Below, one piece after another: positions 42,684 to 50,647 of a DNA stretch of 64,000 nt (positions within the stretch are counted from its first letter, which is position 1; the number at the start of each line of letters is the position of its first letter). Both the position numbers and the translations under genes were made by a program. Source of the DNA: JBEGHD01 sp049334165 (lineage in GTDB: Bacteria; Bacteroidota; Bacteroidia; Flavobacteriales_D; Sanyastnellaceae); the NCBI GenBank assembly GCA_049334165.1, contig JBEGHD010000013.1; one strand, 5' to 3'. A model generated the notes under the pieces. The model made no database searches. It saw nothing but the letters and a program-made list of their open reading frames with translations, and was not told where the DNA came from.

Positions 42684-43962
42684 CAGCATGTTGAGACATA
42701 CTGCCCTTGTGATCCTCATCCTTCTGATATGGGTTTCCAAAATGCAATCTCAAACGTTGCTACTCATGAGTGAGGATAGCTCCTTTGTTGAGAATCAGGC
42801 GCTGCTCGAGCTGCGCGGTGAACTCGATTACCGAAGCAATCGGCTCACCAATGAGTTTACCGACAAATTCATCTTTGGTGGAGAAATCAACAATGAGCTA
42901 AAAGATGAGGTGAGAGATAATGGAGACGAAACTTTTCGGTTTGGCGGAGAAGCTTCTGCCGGATTGAGATTTTTCAACTTTGCCGACACCATTTTCAAAA
43001 GCAAGCCAAATCTCGGATTGATGGTAAACCTCTCGACTCACTGGCATGCAAGAGCCAGTTTCTCTGAAAACTTTTACGGAATGGCCATGTATGGAAACAG
43101 GTCATTTGCGAGTTCAAACGTAGCGCTGGACCCAATAAGTGCGGATTATTTTGCCTGGCAACAGGCTGGAGTCGGCATCTTTCACAAACCTACTTTGTCA
43201 TTCGTTTCTGTAGATGTTATCAACGGTCAATCTTTTTCATCGCTGCTTGTTTCTGGTGCCGATTTATACACCTCACCCGATGGCGATGAGTTGACAATTG
43301 GGCTTTCTGCCGAAATGAATGAGTCCGATACACTCTTCTCGGGATTCGGTGTTTCCAATGGAGTGGGAAGTGCTATCAATGCTCGAATAAATTTGCCTCT
43401 CAAAGAGGACAAAGGTTTTGTAAGTCTTCAACTTCATGACTTTGGTTTCATCAACTGGAATGAGTACTCGTTACATCACCAGAGCAATACAACCTATTCG
43501 TTTTCGGGAGTAGACATAAACGATGTTTTTTCAGACGAAAATGAAGTGCAATTCCCGAGTATTCAGGACACTCTTTTTGAGGAGACAACAGTTAGCCAAC
43601 GCACAACGTTTCTACCTGGAAGAATCGTAGCAACCTTGAATCATCGCATTGTCGAAGACGGTTTTTACACTCTGGGAATTGAGTTTATTCCAGTCTCTGA
43701 GTATGTGCCACTTGGAAGGGTGGGCTACTCACATTTTCTGAGTGAGAGGATGATTGTCGGAGCTAATGCGGAATACGGGGGGTATGGAAACTTCAGAGCT
43801 GGACTTCACTTTCAATGGTGGACCGAAAGTAATTGGTATCTTCAGCTGAGAGTAACCGATGTGCCTGGTTTGTTTTTACCTGAAGCCAAGGGGCGGGGAG
43901 CGCAGTTTGTAATTTCAAAATTTTTCAAATCACGAAATGATCGAGAACGTACCAAAAATTAA
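42664..43962 (+). CDS. DUF5723-like outer-membrane beta-barrel protein
   Basis: A 432-residue protein with a signal peptide (HTALVILILLIWVSKMQSQ), then alternating aromatic/polar strands with many turns, for instance FGGEASAGLRFFNFADTIF, FSENFYGMAMYGNRSFASSN and NFRAGLHFQWWTESNWYLQLRV. That is the look of an outer-membrane barrel. It resembles DUF5723 proteins of Bacteroidota, whose function is unknown. The start overlaps the previous gene by 20 bp; a later ATG at 42688, just beyond that stop, is an alternative. The end overlaps kdsA by 26 bp. Confidence 0.72.
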   Translation: MRLQLNSSMLRHTALVILILLIWVSKMQSQTLLLMSEDSSFVENQALLELRGELDYRSNRLTNEFTDKFIFGGEINNELKDEVRDNGDETFRFGGEASAGLRFFNFADTIFKSKPNLGLMVNLSTHWHARASFSENFYGMAMYGNRSFASSNVALDPISADYFAWQQAGVGIFHKPTLSFVSVDVINGQSFSSLLVSGADLYTSPDGDELTIGLSAEMNESDTLFSGFGVSNGVGSAINARINLPLKEDKGFVSLQLHDFGFINWNEYSLHHQSNTTYSFSGVDINDVFSDENEVQFPSIQDTLFEETTVSQRTTFLPGRIVATLNHRIVEDGFYTLGIEFIPVSEYVPLGRVGYSHFLSERMIVGANAEYGGYGNFRAGLHFQWWTESNWYLQLRVTDVPGLFLPEAKGRGAQFVISKFFKSRNDRERTKN

Positions 43963-44746
43963 AAATACCGCTAGCGGAAATTTCTTTTTACTGGCAGGGC
44001 CTTGCGCCATTGAAGGCGAGCAAATGGCGATGGACATAGCCGGTGAAATCAAAGAGATTACTGAAGAGCTGAATATTCCTTACGTCTTCAAAGGTTCTTA
44101 CAAAAAGGCCAATCGCAGCCGTCTCGACTCGTTTACGGGAATTGGCGATGAAAAGGCACTGGAGATTTTGGCGAAGGTTGGGCGAGAGTTCGATCTACCC
44201 ACAATTACGGACATTCACAGCGTTCCCGAAGCCGCAATGGCAGCAAGCTACGTTGATGTACTGCAAATCCCCGCTTTCCTGTGTCGGCAAACAGATTTGC
44301 TTGTGGCAGCGGCAAACACCGGCAAGGTTGTGAACATCAAGAAAGGACAGTTTTTGTCACCAGACGCCATGCAATTTGCGGTGAACAAAGTGAAAGAATC
44401 AGGTAACGAGAACGTTTGGATCACTGAGCGCGGGACCACCTTCGGATATCAGGATTTGGTTGTAGATTTCCGCGGAATCGCCACCATGCAGCAATTTGGT
44501 CCAACGGTGATGGATGTGACTCATTCTCTGCAACAACCTAATCAGGCAAGTGGTGTGACCGGAGGAAAACCCCAACTCATCGAAACCATTGCCAGAGCCG
44601 CCATAGCTGTCGGTGCAGACGGTTTGTTCATTGAAACTCATCCGACACCGTCTACCGCAAAAAGCGATGGAGCGAACATGTTAGAGCTAAGCAAACTCAA
44701 GCCGATGCTCGAAAATTTGATTAGAATAAGAAAAGCCATTTCATGA
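43937..44746 (+). CDS. kdsA: 3-deoxy-8-phosphooctulonate synthase (KDO-8-P synthase)
   Basis: Condenses phosphoenolpyruvate and arabinose-5-phosphate to KDO-8-phosphate, the precursor of the lipid A-proximal core sugar. The 269-residue protein shows LLAGPCAIEGEQMAMDIAGE, YVFKGSYKKANRSRLDSF, LPTITDIHSVPEAA, LQIPAFLCRQTDLLVAAANTG, VNIKKGQFLSP and VMDVTHSLQQPN. A Cys in GPC at about 23 suggests the metal-dependent class. It overlaps the barrel gene by 26 bp and the T9SS protein gene by 4 bp, so it sits inside a translationally coupled chain with surface-protein genes. Confidence 0.96.
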   Translation: MIENVPKIKNTASGNFFLLAGPCAIEGEQMAMDIAGEIKEITEELNIPYVFKGSYKKANRSRLDSFTGIGDEKALEILAKVGREFDLPTITDIHSVPEAAMAASYVDVLQIPAFLCRQTDLLVAAANTGKVVNIKKGQFLSPDAMQFAVNKVKESGNENVWITERGTTFGYQDLVVDFRGIATMQQFGPTVMDVTHSLQQPNQASGVTGGKPQLIETIARAAIAVGADGLFIETHPTPSTAKSDGANMLELSKLKPMLENLIRIRKAIS

Positions 44747-46206
44747 GAACGTTTTTCACGGTCATAGGATTTTTTGTTTTTGCCTTTAGCGCCATTGCAC
44801 AGTTGGATACTGCGATGGTGAGGACTGTTGGTGGAATCAGGAATGAAGAGGCCAGGGACGTGATTGAGACCGCGGATGGAGGGTACTTGCTTTTTGGAAC
44901 AACAGGTAGCGCAGATGAATCCAGTTCTAAAATGTATCTGGTTAAGATCTCAGAGCAGCTGGGTTTTGAATGGAGCCAAGTTTATGGTGAAAATAGTGTC
45001 AATGTTGGAGTGAGTATATCTCCTGATGGCAATGGTAACTACTTTTTAATTGGACATACACTTAACTTATCTTCGAGCTATGATCTTTTAGTAATGAAGG
45101 TTAATTCCATAGGTGAAATTATTTGGAGTGATTCATACGGAGAAAGTGACTGGGATTTCGCAAATGATGCTATTGTGTTGCCGAGTGGCGAGCTTGTCAT
45201 CATTGGTGAAACCTGGAGTTTCGGGCAGCAGAACCAAGTTTATTGCACTAAGATCTCTTCAGATGGAGAGTTTATTTGGGAGGCGGTTTATGGTGGAGAT
45301 GGTTTTGATTTAGGATTTACTATTTCTCCAGTTCCCAATTCAACTGATCAGTTTTTTATAGGAGGAACCACACAAAACGAATCTAATCGAGAGGCATTTT
45401 TGGCTCTAGTTGATGCGGAGACCGGGGAAATCAGTTGGCAAACAAGTGAAACTACAAGTACAGACAGTGGTCAGGTTATCCTGGACACTTATGCGTTGGA
45501 AGACTCGACTGTTCTTTGTGCTGGTTATTTTTTGGCAGACAACAGAAGACAGAAAATAATAAAGAAGTTTGATTTTGATGGGGAACTCCTATGGGAGAAT
45601 ATTCTGGATGATGATGGTAATCAACAGCTCAATGCAGTTACTGAGCACAATGGCGAGATCCTTTTCGCTGGGCGCAGCGACATTTATGGTTTGGGTGGGC
45701 TGTCTATGTATTTGTTGAGGACCAATAGCAGTGGTGGATATTCAGCTGCTGCTGCTTTTGGAGGAGACCAAGACGATTTTGGGAACGATGTTATCGTAGA
45801 TTCACAGGGACGTGCAGTTTATGTAGGAGGCTCGAGCTCGTACGGGGGAAGCCTGCATGATTTCTACTTAGTCAGGATTCCGAATGTGTCTCTAGTTTCC
45901 GAATATGTCTTGGATATCGCAGATTATCAAGATGAGTTCGCTACAGAAATTGCTGAGAATTCATTTGTACACTCCGAAGTTCGCGTGTTCCCAAATCCCG
46001 CAAAAACTGAGATAACAATTAATCATGGCTTGACAGCAAGTCCGAAGGCAAAAATCTACGACTTGTCCGGTAGAATAGTATTGACTATACCTCTTACGCC
46101 AACCAGCTCAACCATTAATTTAGAAACTCTACAAGCTGGTATTTACTTCATTAGACTTCAAGGTGAAGGAGTAAGCAGTAATGCAATCAAATTTTTGAAA
46201 CAGTGA
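44743..46206 (+). CDS. Type IX-secreted protein with WD-like or bacterial Ig-like repeats
   Basis: A 487-residue protein with a signal peptide (FFTVIGFFVFAFSAIAQ) and about seven repeats of 45-50 residues, each with a 'GG.LL.G.T.S.G' loop and a 'LVKI...G...W' strand, for instance DGGYLLFGTTGSADESSSKMYLVKI. This suggests a beta-propeller. The last 80 residues form a type A T9SS sorting domain: RVFPNPAKTEITI, KIYDLSGRIV, LQAGIYFIRLQGEG, ending KFLKQ. It should be surface-exposed or released. Binding target unknown. Overlaps kdsA by 4 bp. Confidence 0.85.
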   Translation: MRTFFTVIGFFVFAFSAIAQLDTAMVRTVGGIRNEEARDVIETADGGYLLFGTTGSADESSSKMYLVKISEQLGFEWSQVYGENSVNVGVSISPDGNGNYFLIGHTLNLSSSYDLLVMKVNSIGEIIWSDSYGESDWDFANDAIVLPSGELVIIGETWSFGQQNQVYCTKISSDGEFIWEAVYGGDGFDLGFTISPVPNSTDQFFIGGTTQNESNREAFLALVDAETGEISWQTSETTSTDSGQVILDTYALEDSTVLCAGYFLADNRRQKIIKKFDFDGELLWENILDDDGNQQLNAVTEHNGEILFAGRSDIYGLGGLSMYLLRTNSSGGYSAAAAFGGDQDDFGNDVIVDSQGRAVYVGGSSSYGGSLHDFYLVRIPNVSLVSEYVLDIADYQDEFATEIAENSFVHSEVRVFPNPAKTEITINHGLTASPKAKIYDLSGRIVLTIPLTPTSSTINLETLQAGIYFIRLQGEGVSSNAIKFLKQ

Positions 46207-47432
46207 TGAGTATCAATTCTGATATTATCAGGAGGTTTCTATTAACGCTTGTTTATTACTGCACAGTTTTTACCGTAGGTTATTTCGTCTTAGTTCAATT
46301 AAAATTAGTTGAAGAGTTTTCGATCTCAAACCTGATTTATTTTGATGCAGAAAATTATCAAAAGATTGCGCAAACGGGCTATACCGAAACCTGGTTAACG
46401 GCCTATTTCCCCTTATTTCCTCTTTTTTGGTCTGTTGTGTCAGGAGCTGTTAATATCAGCATTTTGAATGGTCTGCTTTACATTCTCTTTTTAAGCCTGC
46501 TATCATGGAAGCTAAATATTTCAAGCCGCGTTCAATTATTGTACCTGGCGTTGCCCTCAGTGATTTTCTTTTTTCTCCCTTATTCGGAAGCTCTGTTCTT
46601 TGCTTCATCGGTGCTGTTACTGATTGGACTCAGAAATCGGTGGTTTTGGCTGATTGCCGTAGGCACATTTTTAGCAGCAACCTGTCGTCCGACAATTGCT
46701 GTTTTTATTCCCGCTTTTTGGTTGGTAAGTCTTCTTGAGTTCGTCAGAATAAAAACGCAGTTTGACTGGAAAACTCCAATGGCTGGAACGTTGGCGAGCT
46801 TGCTTGGGTTGGCCTTTGTTTTCTACATTCAATGGTTGGATACACGTAAATTCTTCACATTTCTGGAAGCGCAGAAACTATGGGGGAATCAGATTGGCTT
46901 TCCTGAATTCCCTTTTTCATCCTGGGGAGGAAATAATATTGTGAAGCTTGATGCAATAGCTTTTTGGACGGGAACGTGCTCTGGAATGATGTTTATTTTG
47001 GCTTTCTTTCGGAAGAAGTTGCACCTGAGGAGAGAAGAGATTTTTTCGCTTTTGTACTTGGCTGGCACCACCATGCTAATACTAATCTATCGTGGTGGGG
47101 AATTCTTTAGTTTAAATAGGTTCATTTTTGCAACGCCTTTCTTTCTGGTCGTTCTCGGATGGCTTTCCAAAATAGAAAGAATAAGAAGGTGGTGGTGGGT
47201 ACCGGTTTCTCTACTGGTGACAAGTTTGCTGTTTGGATCCTTCGTTCATATCCAGGCCTTGCTGAAGTGGTTATTGCTCGTGGTTCTGATGACAGCCTTA
47301 ATTTTATCGATTCCAGGTCAGCAATTTCGTAGATTGCCAAGAGCTAGTCTAAAAACCGGAATTCTTATGCTTCTCGTACTGACTCAAGTTTATTTTCTGT
47401 GGCGTTTTCTTGTTGGTGATTGGATTGCCTAA
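46206..47432 (+). CDS. PIG-V-like multi-pass membrane glycosyltransferase (GT-C type), putative
   Basis: A 408-residue protein with ten or so transmembrane helices. After the first helix comes YFDAENYQKIAQTGY, close to the D-x-x-x-Y...IA..GY loop seen in GT-C mannosyltransferases of the PIG-V group, followed by AYFPLFPLFW. These features support a lipid-phosphosugar-dependent glycosyltransferase. The sugar and acceptor are unknown, and the assignment rests on this one loop plus topology. The start at 46206 overlaps the previous stop by one base (TGATG). It closes the five-gene chain and converges with the FkbM gene. Confidence 0.6.
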   Translation: MSINSDIIRRFLLTLVYYCTVFTVGYFVLVQLKLVEEFSISNLIYFDAENYQKIAQTGYTETWLTAYFPLFPLFWSVVSGAVNISILNGLLYILFLSLLSWKLNISSRVQLLYLALPSVIFFFLPYSEALFFASSVLLLIGLRNRWFWLIAVGTFLAATCRPTIAVFIPAFWLVSLLEFVRIKTQFDWKTPMAGTLASLLGLAFVFYIQWLDTRKFFTFLEAQKLWGNQIGFPEFPFSSWGGNNIVKLDAIAFWTGTCSGMMFILAFFRKKLHLRREEIFSLLYLAGTTMLILIYRGGEFFSLNRFIFATPFFLVVLGWLSKIERIRRWWWVPVSLLVTSLLFGSFVHIQALLKWLLLVVLMTALILSIPGQQFRRLPRASLKTGILMLLVLTQVYFLWRFLVGDWIA

Positions 47433-47436
47433 AGCT

Positions 47437-48165
47437 CTAGACTGCCATAAAATAATACTCCCTTCCGGAGTTGTAATCGGAGGTGAACGATGCTTTGCTC
47501 AGAGCAGGTTGATCTTTGAGGAAATCTTTCAACCTGTAGACTTCAAGACCGTATTCTCCTGTTAGCAGATTGTAGATCATCGTTGGGGTAGTGCCATAGT
47601 GGTCCGAAGCGCCCTTTCCGTGTTCAAAAACAATTACTGGCCTGTCTTTCTTAATAATCTCTGAAGCACCTTTCAGCACCTCTAACTCCGCTCCTTCCAC
47701 ATCAATCTTGATAAAGTCGATTTTTAGATCTGAAGGAACGATACTGTCCAATCTTTCTTTTTTGACAGTGATCTCTTTGATTTTTTCATCTACAGAACGG
47801 TAGGTGCGCTGCCTGAAGCCACTGTAGGCTGGGTTGTTGACAACAAACTGAAATTTCGACTCCCCTTCTTTATCACTTAGAGCAAGGTTGTGGACTTCTG
47901 CCTTATCGCCAAAGCGTGATTTCAGCAAGGTGTAGAAATCTGGCAACGGTTCAAATGCAAAATGATGACCTTTGGGCGCAAACTGAAAAATGAGTTTTAA
48001 GACATCACCTTCGTGGCAGCCAACGTCCACACAGTTGGAGTCCTGCTTCAAAACGCGCTGCATTACTTTCTTGGTTTCGAAGTCGTAGCGCTGATTCTTA
48101 GTAACATGAATATTCAGCGCATCCAGAATTTTTTTGAGAGTCGATCGCAATTTTCTTATCCCCAC
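47437..48165 (-). CDS. FkbM family methyltransferase
   Basis: A 242-residue SAM-dependent methyltransferase. The sequence has CVDVGCHEGDVLKLIFQ (SAM motif I, about 45-60), HHFAFEPLPDFYTLLKSRFGD, SDLKIDFIKIDVEGAELEVLKGA (motif with an acidic pair near 150) and VIVFEHGKG, the full FkbM pattern. These enzymes O-methylate sugars or polyketides; next to a GT-C-like gene it may modify a surface glycan (inference). The start is GTG at 48165: the frame is closed two codons upstream and no ATG occurs before motif I. Confidence 0.88.
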   Translation of the reverse strand: MGIRKLRSTLKKILDALNIHVTKNQRYDFETKKVMQRVLKQDSNCVDVGCHEGDVLKLIFQFAPKGHHFAFEPLPDFYTLLKSRFGDKAEVHNLALSDKEGESKFQFVVNNPAYSGFRQRTYRSVDEKIKEITVKKERLDSIVPSDLKIDFIKIDVEGAELEVLKGASEIIKKDRPVIVFEHGKGASDHYGTTPTMIYNLLTGEYGLEVYRLKDFLKDQPALSKASFTSDYNSGREYYFMAV

Positions 48166-48250
48166 AAGTTAGGATTTCACAAAATAGTGCATAATTTTTG
48201 CCCTGTACACTTACAAGAATGCAATAGTACAGCTTTAAATCAAATTTGAA

Positions 48251-48757
48251 ATGATTAGAAAGAGTATCGGATTAGTGAGTTTAATTAGTGCAGTGCTTAT
48301 GATAGTCGCTTGCGGCAGCCAAAGGGATAACGCAAATGGATTTGCGCCTGACCTGAAATTGAAAAAGGCCACCATGCAAAAGTCCATTCCCGGTGCCTAT
48401 AGCAACTTGAGAAGTACTCGAACCTACAAAATCACTCTTTCGGGGAATATGCCTTTGCCGACAAAATTCGACAGTTTGTTGGTGGAGGATGTTAGGTTAC
48501 CCATTGCAGCCCTGCAAATAGGTGAAGGACGTTCTACCACCACACTGGATGCTTCTGGAGAGGTAGACAAACTTGTTCTAACAGCTCAGCGACAATTTTA
48601 CAACGATGAAGGTCCTGAAGTGGTGGAGGAAATTGAGTATGCCAAGAGTGGGCTTTCGCTTGAGCAGGGCGGAGTGTTAAAGTACAGATCAGGAGGTCAG
48701 CACTACACACTCGAAATTGACAAGTTCGAAGAGCTGGAGCAGCAGAATAATCCGTAG
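48251..48757 (+). CDS. Hypothetical lipoprotein
   Basis: A 168-residue protein with a signal peptide and lipobox (LMIVACGS, Cys near 21), so probably lipid-anchored. The mature part has two or three beta-rich segments: TRTYKITLSGNMPLPTKFDSLLVED and VLKYRSGGQHYTLEIDKFEELE. It has no Cys after the lipobox and no motif I recognise. It ends 9 bp before the convergent acylphosphatase. Confidence 0.72.
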   Translation: MIRKSIGLVSLISAVLMIVACGSQRDNANGFAPDLKLKKATMQKSIPGAYSNLRSTRTYKITLSGNMPLPTKFDSLLVEDVRLPIAALQIGEGRSTTTLDASGEVDKLVLTAQRQFYNDEGPEVVEEIEYAKSGLSLEQGGVLKYRSGGQHYTLEIDKFEELEQQNNP

Positions 48758-48766
48758 CGGGCGATT

Positions 48767-49036
48767 TTATCTCTGAATTTCGAAATCTGAATAATCCCTG
48801 GGTTCTCGAGTTTCAATTTTCACTAGATCCACTTCCGCCCGGTCAGGGCCTTTGTGGAGCCATTTTTCGAGTTGCCTTAGTTTCTCAGATTCACCCTCTG
48901 CCCATGCCTGAACTCTGCCGTCATCGAGGTTTTTAACCCAGCCTTTGAGATCTAGTGACTGAGCTTTTTCCTGTGTTGACTTTCTGAAAAAAACGCCCTG
49001 AACAACTCCGCTTATCCAAATTTCTCTTGCTTCCAT
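48767..49036 (-). CDS. acyP: Acylphosphatase
   Basis: Hydrolyses carboxyl-phosphate bonds of small acyl phosphates. The 89-residue length is normal. It carries the two signatures ISGVVQGVFFRKSTQEKA (with catalytic Arg near 18) and GWVKNLDDGRVQAWAEGE (Asn near 36). The ATG at 49036 gives a family-length protein; the frame runs 36 bp further upstream to 49072, giving a non-conserved extension. It is divergent from tRNA-Ala. Confidence 0.94.
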   Translation of the reverse strand: MEAREIWISGVVQGVFFRKSTQEKAQSLDLKGWVKNLDDGRVQAWAEGESEKLRQLEKWLHKGPDRAEVDLVKIETREPRDYSDFEIQR

Positions 49037-49110
49037 TAATGTACTTTTTGTCTTGTTGAACAAATTTAGCAAAGGTCAGTAGTTGGCAATTTTCAGTTTG
49101 ATTAATTCTA

Positions 49111-49118
49111 TATATTTG
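49111..49118 (+). promoter_or_regulatory. -7 box (TATATTTG) of tRNA-Ala
   Basis: TATATTTG fits TAnnTTTG and lies 19 nt before the mature tRNA 5' end. Confidence 0.5.
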
Positions 49119-49137
49119 CCGTCCCATAACCCAAATT

Positions 49138-49211
49138 GGGGATATAGCTCAGATGGCTAGAGCGCTACACTGGCAGTGTAGAGGTCGGGGGTTCGAGCCC
49201 CCCTATCTCCA
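49138..49211 (+). tRNA. tRNA-Ala (anticodon GGC)
   Basis: A clear cloverleaf: acceptor GGGGATA with TATCTCC, D arm AGCTCAGATGGCTAGAGC, anticodon stem CTACA/TGTAG around loop CTGGCAG (anticodon GGC), T arm GGGGG TTCGAGC CCCCC. The third acceptor pair is G-T, the alanine identity element. The discriminator is A; CCA is not encoded (ACT follows). It reads GCC/GCU Ala codons. Confidence 0.96.
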
Positions 49212-49216
49212 CTTTG

Positions 49217-49263
49217 AAAAACCCGAAATTGAATCAATCAGCATTCTTTTTCGGGTTTTTTTG
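49217..49263 (+). terminator. Terminator after tRNA-Ala
   Basis: A 12-bp perfect stem, AAAAACCCGAAA (49217-49228) with TTTCGGGTTTTT (49249-49260), then more T. Strong intrinsic terminator; in the opposite direction it also ends in an A/T run. Confidence 0.85.
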
Positions 49264-49329
49264 TTCCTAATTATTTGACCCTCAAATGGCCTTGAATTTT
49301 TTTAGTAAAAGTTTCCTTTTTCTGAAACG

Positions 49330-49455
49330 ATATCTCAAGAGTAAACGTAAACCAACTCCAGAATAGGTAGAGTTTGTAATTAGAGCAAGCTTCAACAATT
49401 AGTTTAGTTTTGGTTAAGGGTTCTCCCCGGTTAATTCCGGGGAGAATTTTTTTTG
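49330..49455 (+). ncRNA. Putative small RNA with shared 3' module (copy B)
   Basis: After a TTGT/ACAA-type small hairpin (about 49375-49398) comes AGTTTAGTTTTGGTTAAGGG (49401-49420), the module shared with 36245-36270 and 49779-49800. A perfect 10-bp terminator, TTCTCCCCGG/CCGGGGAGAA (49421-49446), and eight T follow. The 5' end is unclear: no exact -7 box is visible, only a TAGAGTTTG at about 49368 with one extra spacer base. No open frame on this strand fits; an 80-codon minus-strand frame across it looks random. Confidence 0.4.
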
Positions 49456-49659
49456 TCCTAACCCTCAATTGTCGGCAAATTATTTCACTCTTCTGTGGAA
49501 TAGACTCTCTCAAAAAGAGCGTGGTACGATCGGCTCCTTAATGCTTCTTTCACTTGTCAAATCTCCTACACTCAGCTGACGTCTGCTATCCGCGGATTTG
49601 GCTTTTGTTAACAGTTTGGTCGTGCTGAAGAGGGGGGAGGTGGTAGGGTAGGATTGGTT
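49456..49659. other. Intergenic stretch with no recognised feature
   Basis: About 200 bp between copy B and copy C. It holds small self-complementary bits (CTCTCTCAAAAAGAG, AATCCGCGGAT in inverted form near 49608) but no promoter, gene or repeat that I can support. Together with copies B and C it makes up the 610-bp gene-free region between the tRNA terminator and batE. Confidence 0.4.
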
Positions 49660-49843
49660 ATTGTTGTATAAACATTGAAACTGACACATCAGAGGTCAGT
49701 TCATGAAAAACTGTAATAGAAGTTTTTTTCATAGCTCTTAATTAGACTGAAAAACAACAGTTTTACTAGTTGATTAAGTAGTTAAGTATTTTGGTTAAGG
49801 TTAAGTAAGTCCTCCCGAAAAGTCGGGGGGACTTCTTATTTTA
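49660..49843 (+). ncRNA. Putative small RNA with shared 3' module (copy C)
   Basis: Three small hairpins (CTGAC/GTCAG at 49681-49699; ATGAAAAAC with GTTTTTTTCAT near 49703-49732; CAAC/GTTG near 49755-49772) precede the module TAGTTAAGTATTTTGGTTAAGG, split as TAGTTAAGTATT (49779-49790) and TTGGTTAAGG (49791-49800). A 12-bp terminator stem follows, 49807-49818 with 49823-49834. The 5' end is a guess; TAGGATTG near 49649 is one base off the -7 consensus. Function unknown. Confidence 0.4.
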
Positions 49844-49873
49844 TACCAGAACCATTCGAGATTGAGTATCTCT

Positions 49874-50647
49874 CTAAATCACTTCCAGTGCTTTAAATTT
49901 AAGCCAGCCAGTGCTGCCGTTCACTAGCTTTACCTTTACCCACTCTCCGGAGCGCTCGGTGATTTCCACTTTGGTTCCTTCGTGAAGTTCGAAAACTTTT
50001 TTGGCCGAACCTTCGGGAGATAAAACTACATCGGTTACCGGTACCATAATCACAGCTGATTTCTGGCTCTCCAGGCGATTGTTGGTCTGATAGGCGAGAA
50101 ACAAGCTACCCAGGGAAAAAATCATTAGGAAGATAAAGACCATTCGCAATGGGGAGCGCAAGGATGGTTTGTTTCTGAATAGAAGCATCAACAGGTAAAT
50201 GGCAGCACTTAGAAAAAGTCCCACAATGCTCAGTGTGGCGTAGGTAGTCAGATTGGATTCTGCCGTTACTCTTTCCCAAAAACTGTTCACTCCCAAACTC
50301 GGCAGAGGTTCGATCTTGTCGATTAGCTGTTGCCTGGCAATTTGAAGGTTGACAACGATGTCTTCGTTTTTTGGCTTTATTTCTCTTGCTCTTTCGTAGT
50401 ACAAAATTGATTTTCCAAGGCTGTCGAGCTTGAAGTAGGTGTTGCCCAGATTAAAATAAAGTTCAAACGAATGGGCATCGGAAGCTGCTGAAAGGTAGTT
50501 TTCAAGGGCCTGTTCGTAGTTCTCCGACTGATAGGCCTCGTTGCCTCTTTCAAAAGCATCCTGAGCGTCAGACTGCGCTTGCAACTTGCCAATTCCGCCA
50601 GAAGCGCAAATTATAGAGGTCAAAAAAGCTAATGCCAGGTTTTTCAT
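49874..50647 (-). CDS. batE: BatE-like TPR and SH3 protein
   Basis: A 257-residue protein with a signal peptide, TPR repeats at about 27-95 (AFERGNEAYQSENYEQALENY, YFNLGNTYFKLDSLGKSILYY), a pair of transmembrane helices (about 130-190), and a C-terminal SH3-like domain of about 60 residues (VVLSPEGSAKKVFELHEGTKVEI, TGWLKFKALEVI). This is the last gene of the Bat cluster, whose products are linked to aerotolerance in Bacteroides. The start overlaps the batD stop by 4 bp. Confidence 0.88.
   Translation of the reverse strand: MKNLALAFLTSIICASGGIGKLQAQSDAQDAFERGNEAYQSENYEQALENYLSAASDAHSFELYFNLGNTYFKLDSLGKSILYYERAREIKPKNEDIVVNLQIARQQLIDKIEPLPSLGVNSFWERVTAESNLTTYATLSIVGLFLSAAIYLLMLLFRNKPSLRSPLRMVFIFLMIFSLGSLFLAYQTNNRLESQKSAVIMVPVTDVVLSPEGSAKKVFELHEGTKVEITERSGEWVKVKLVNGSTGWLKFKALEVI

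Noticed and set aside
49271..49513. 80-codon minus-strand open frame over small-RNA copy B
   Set aside because: It crosses a terminator and has no recognisable domain, signal peptide or good start context.
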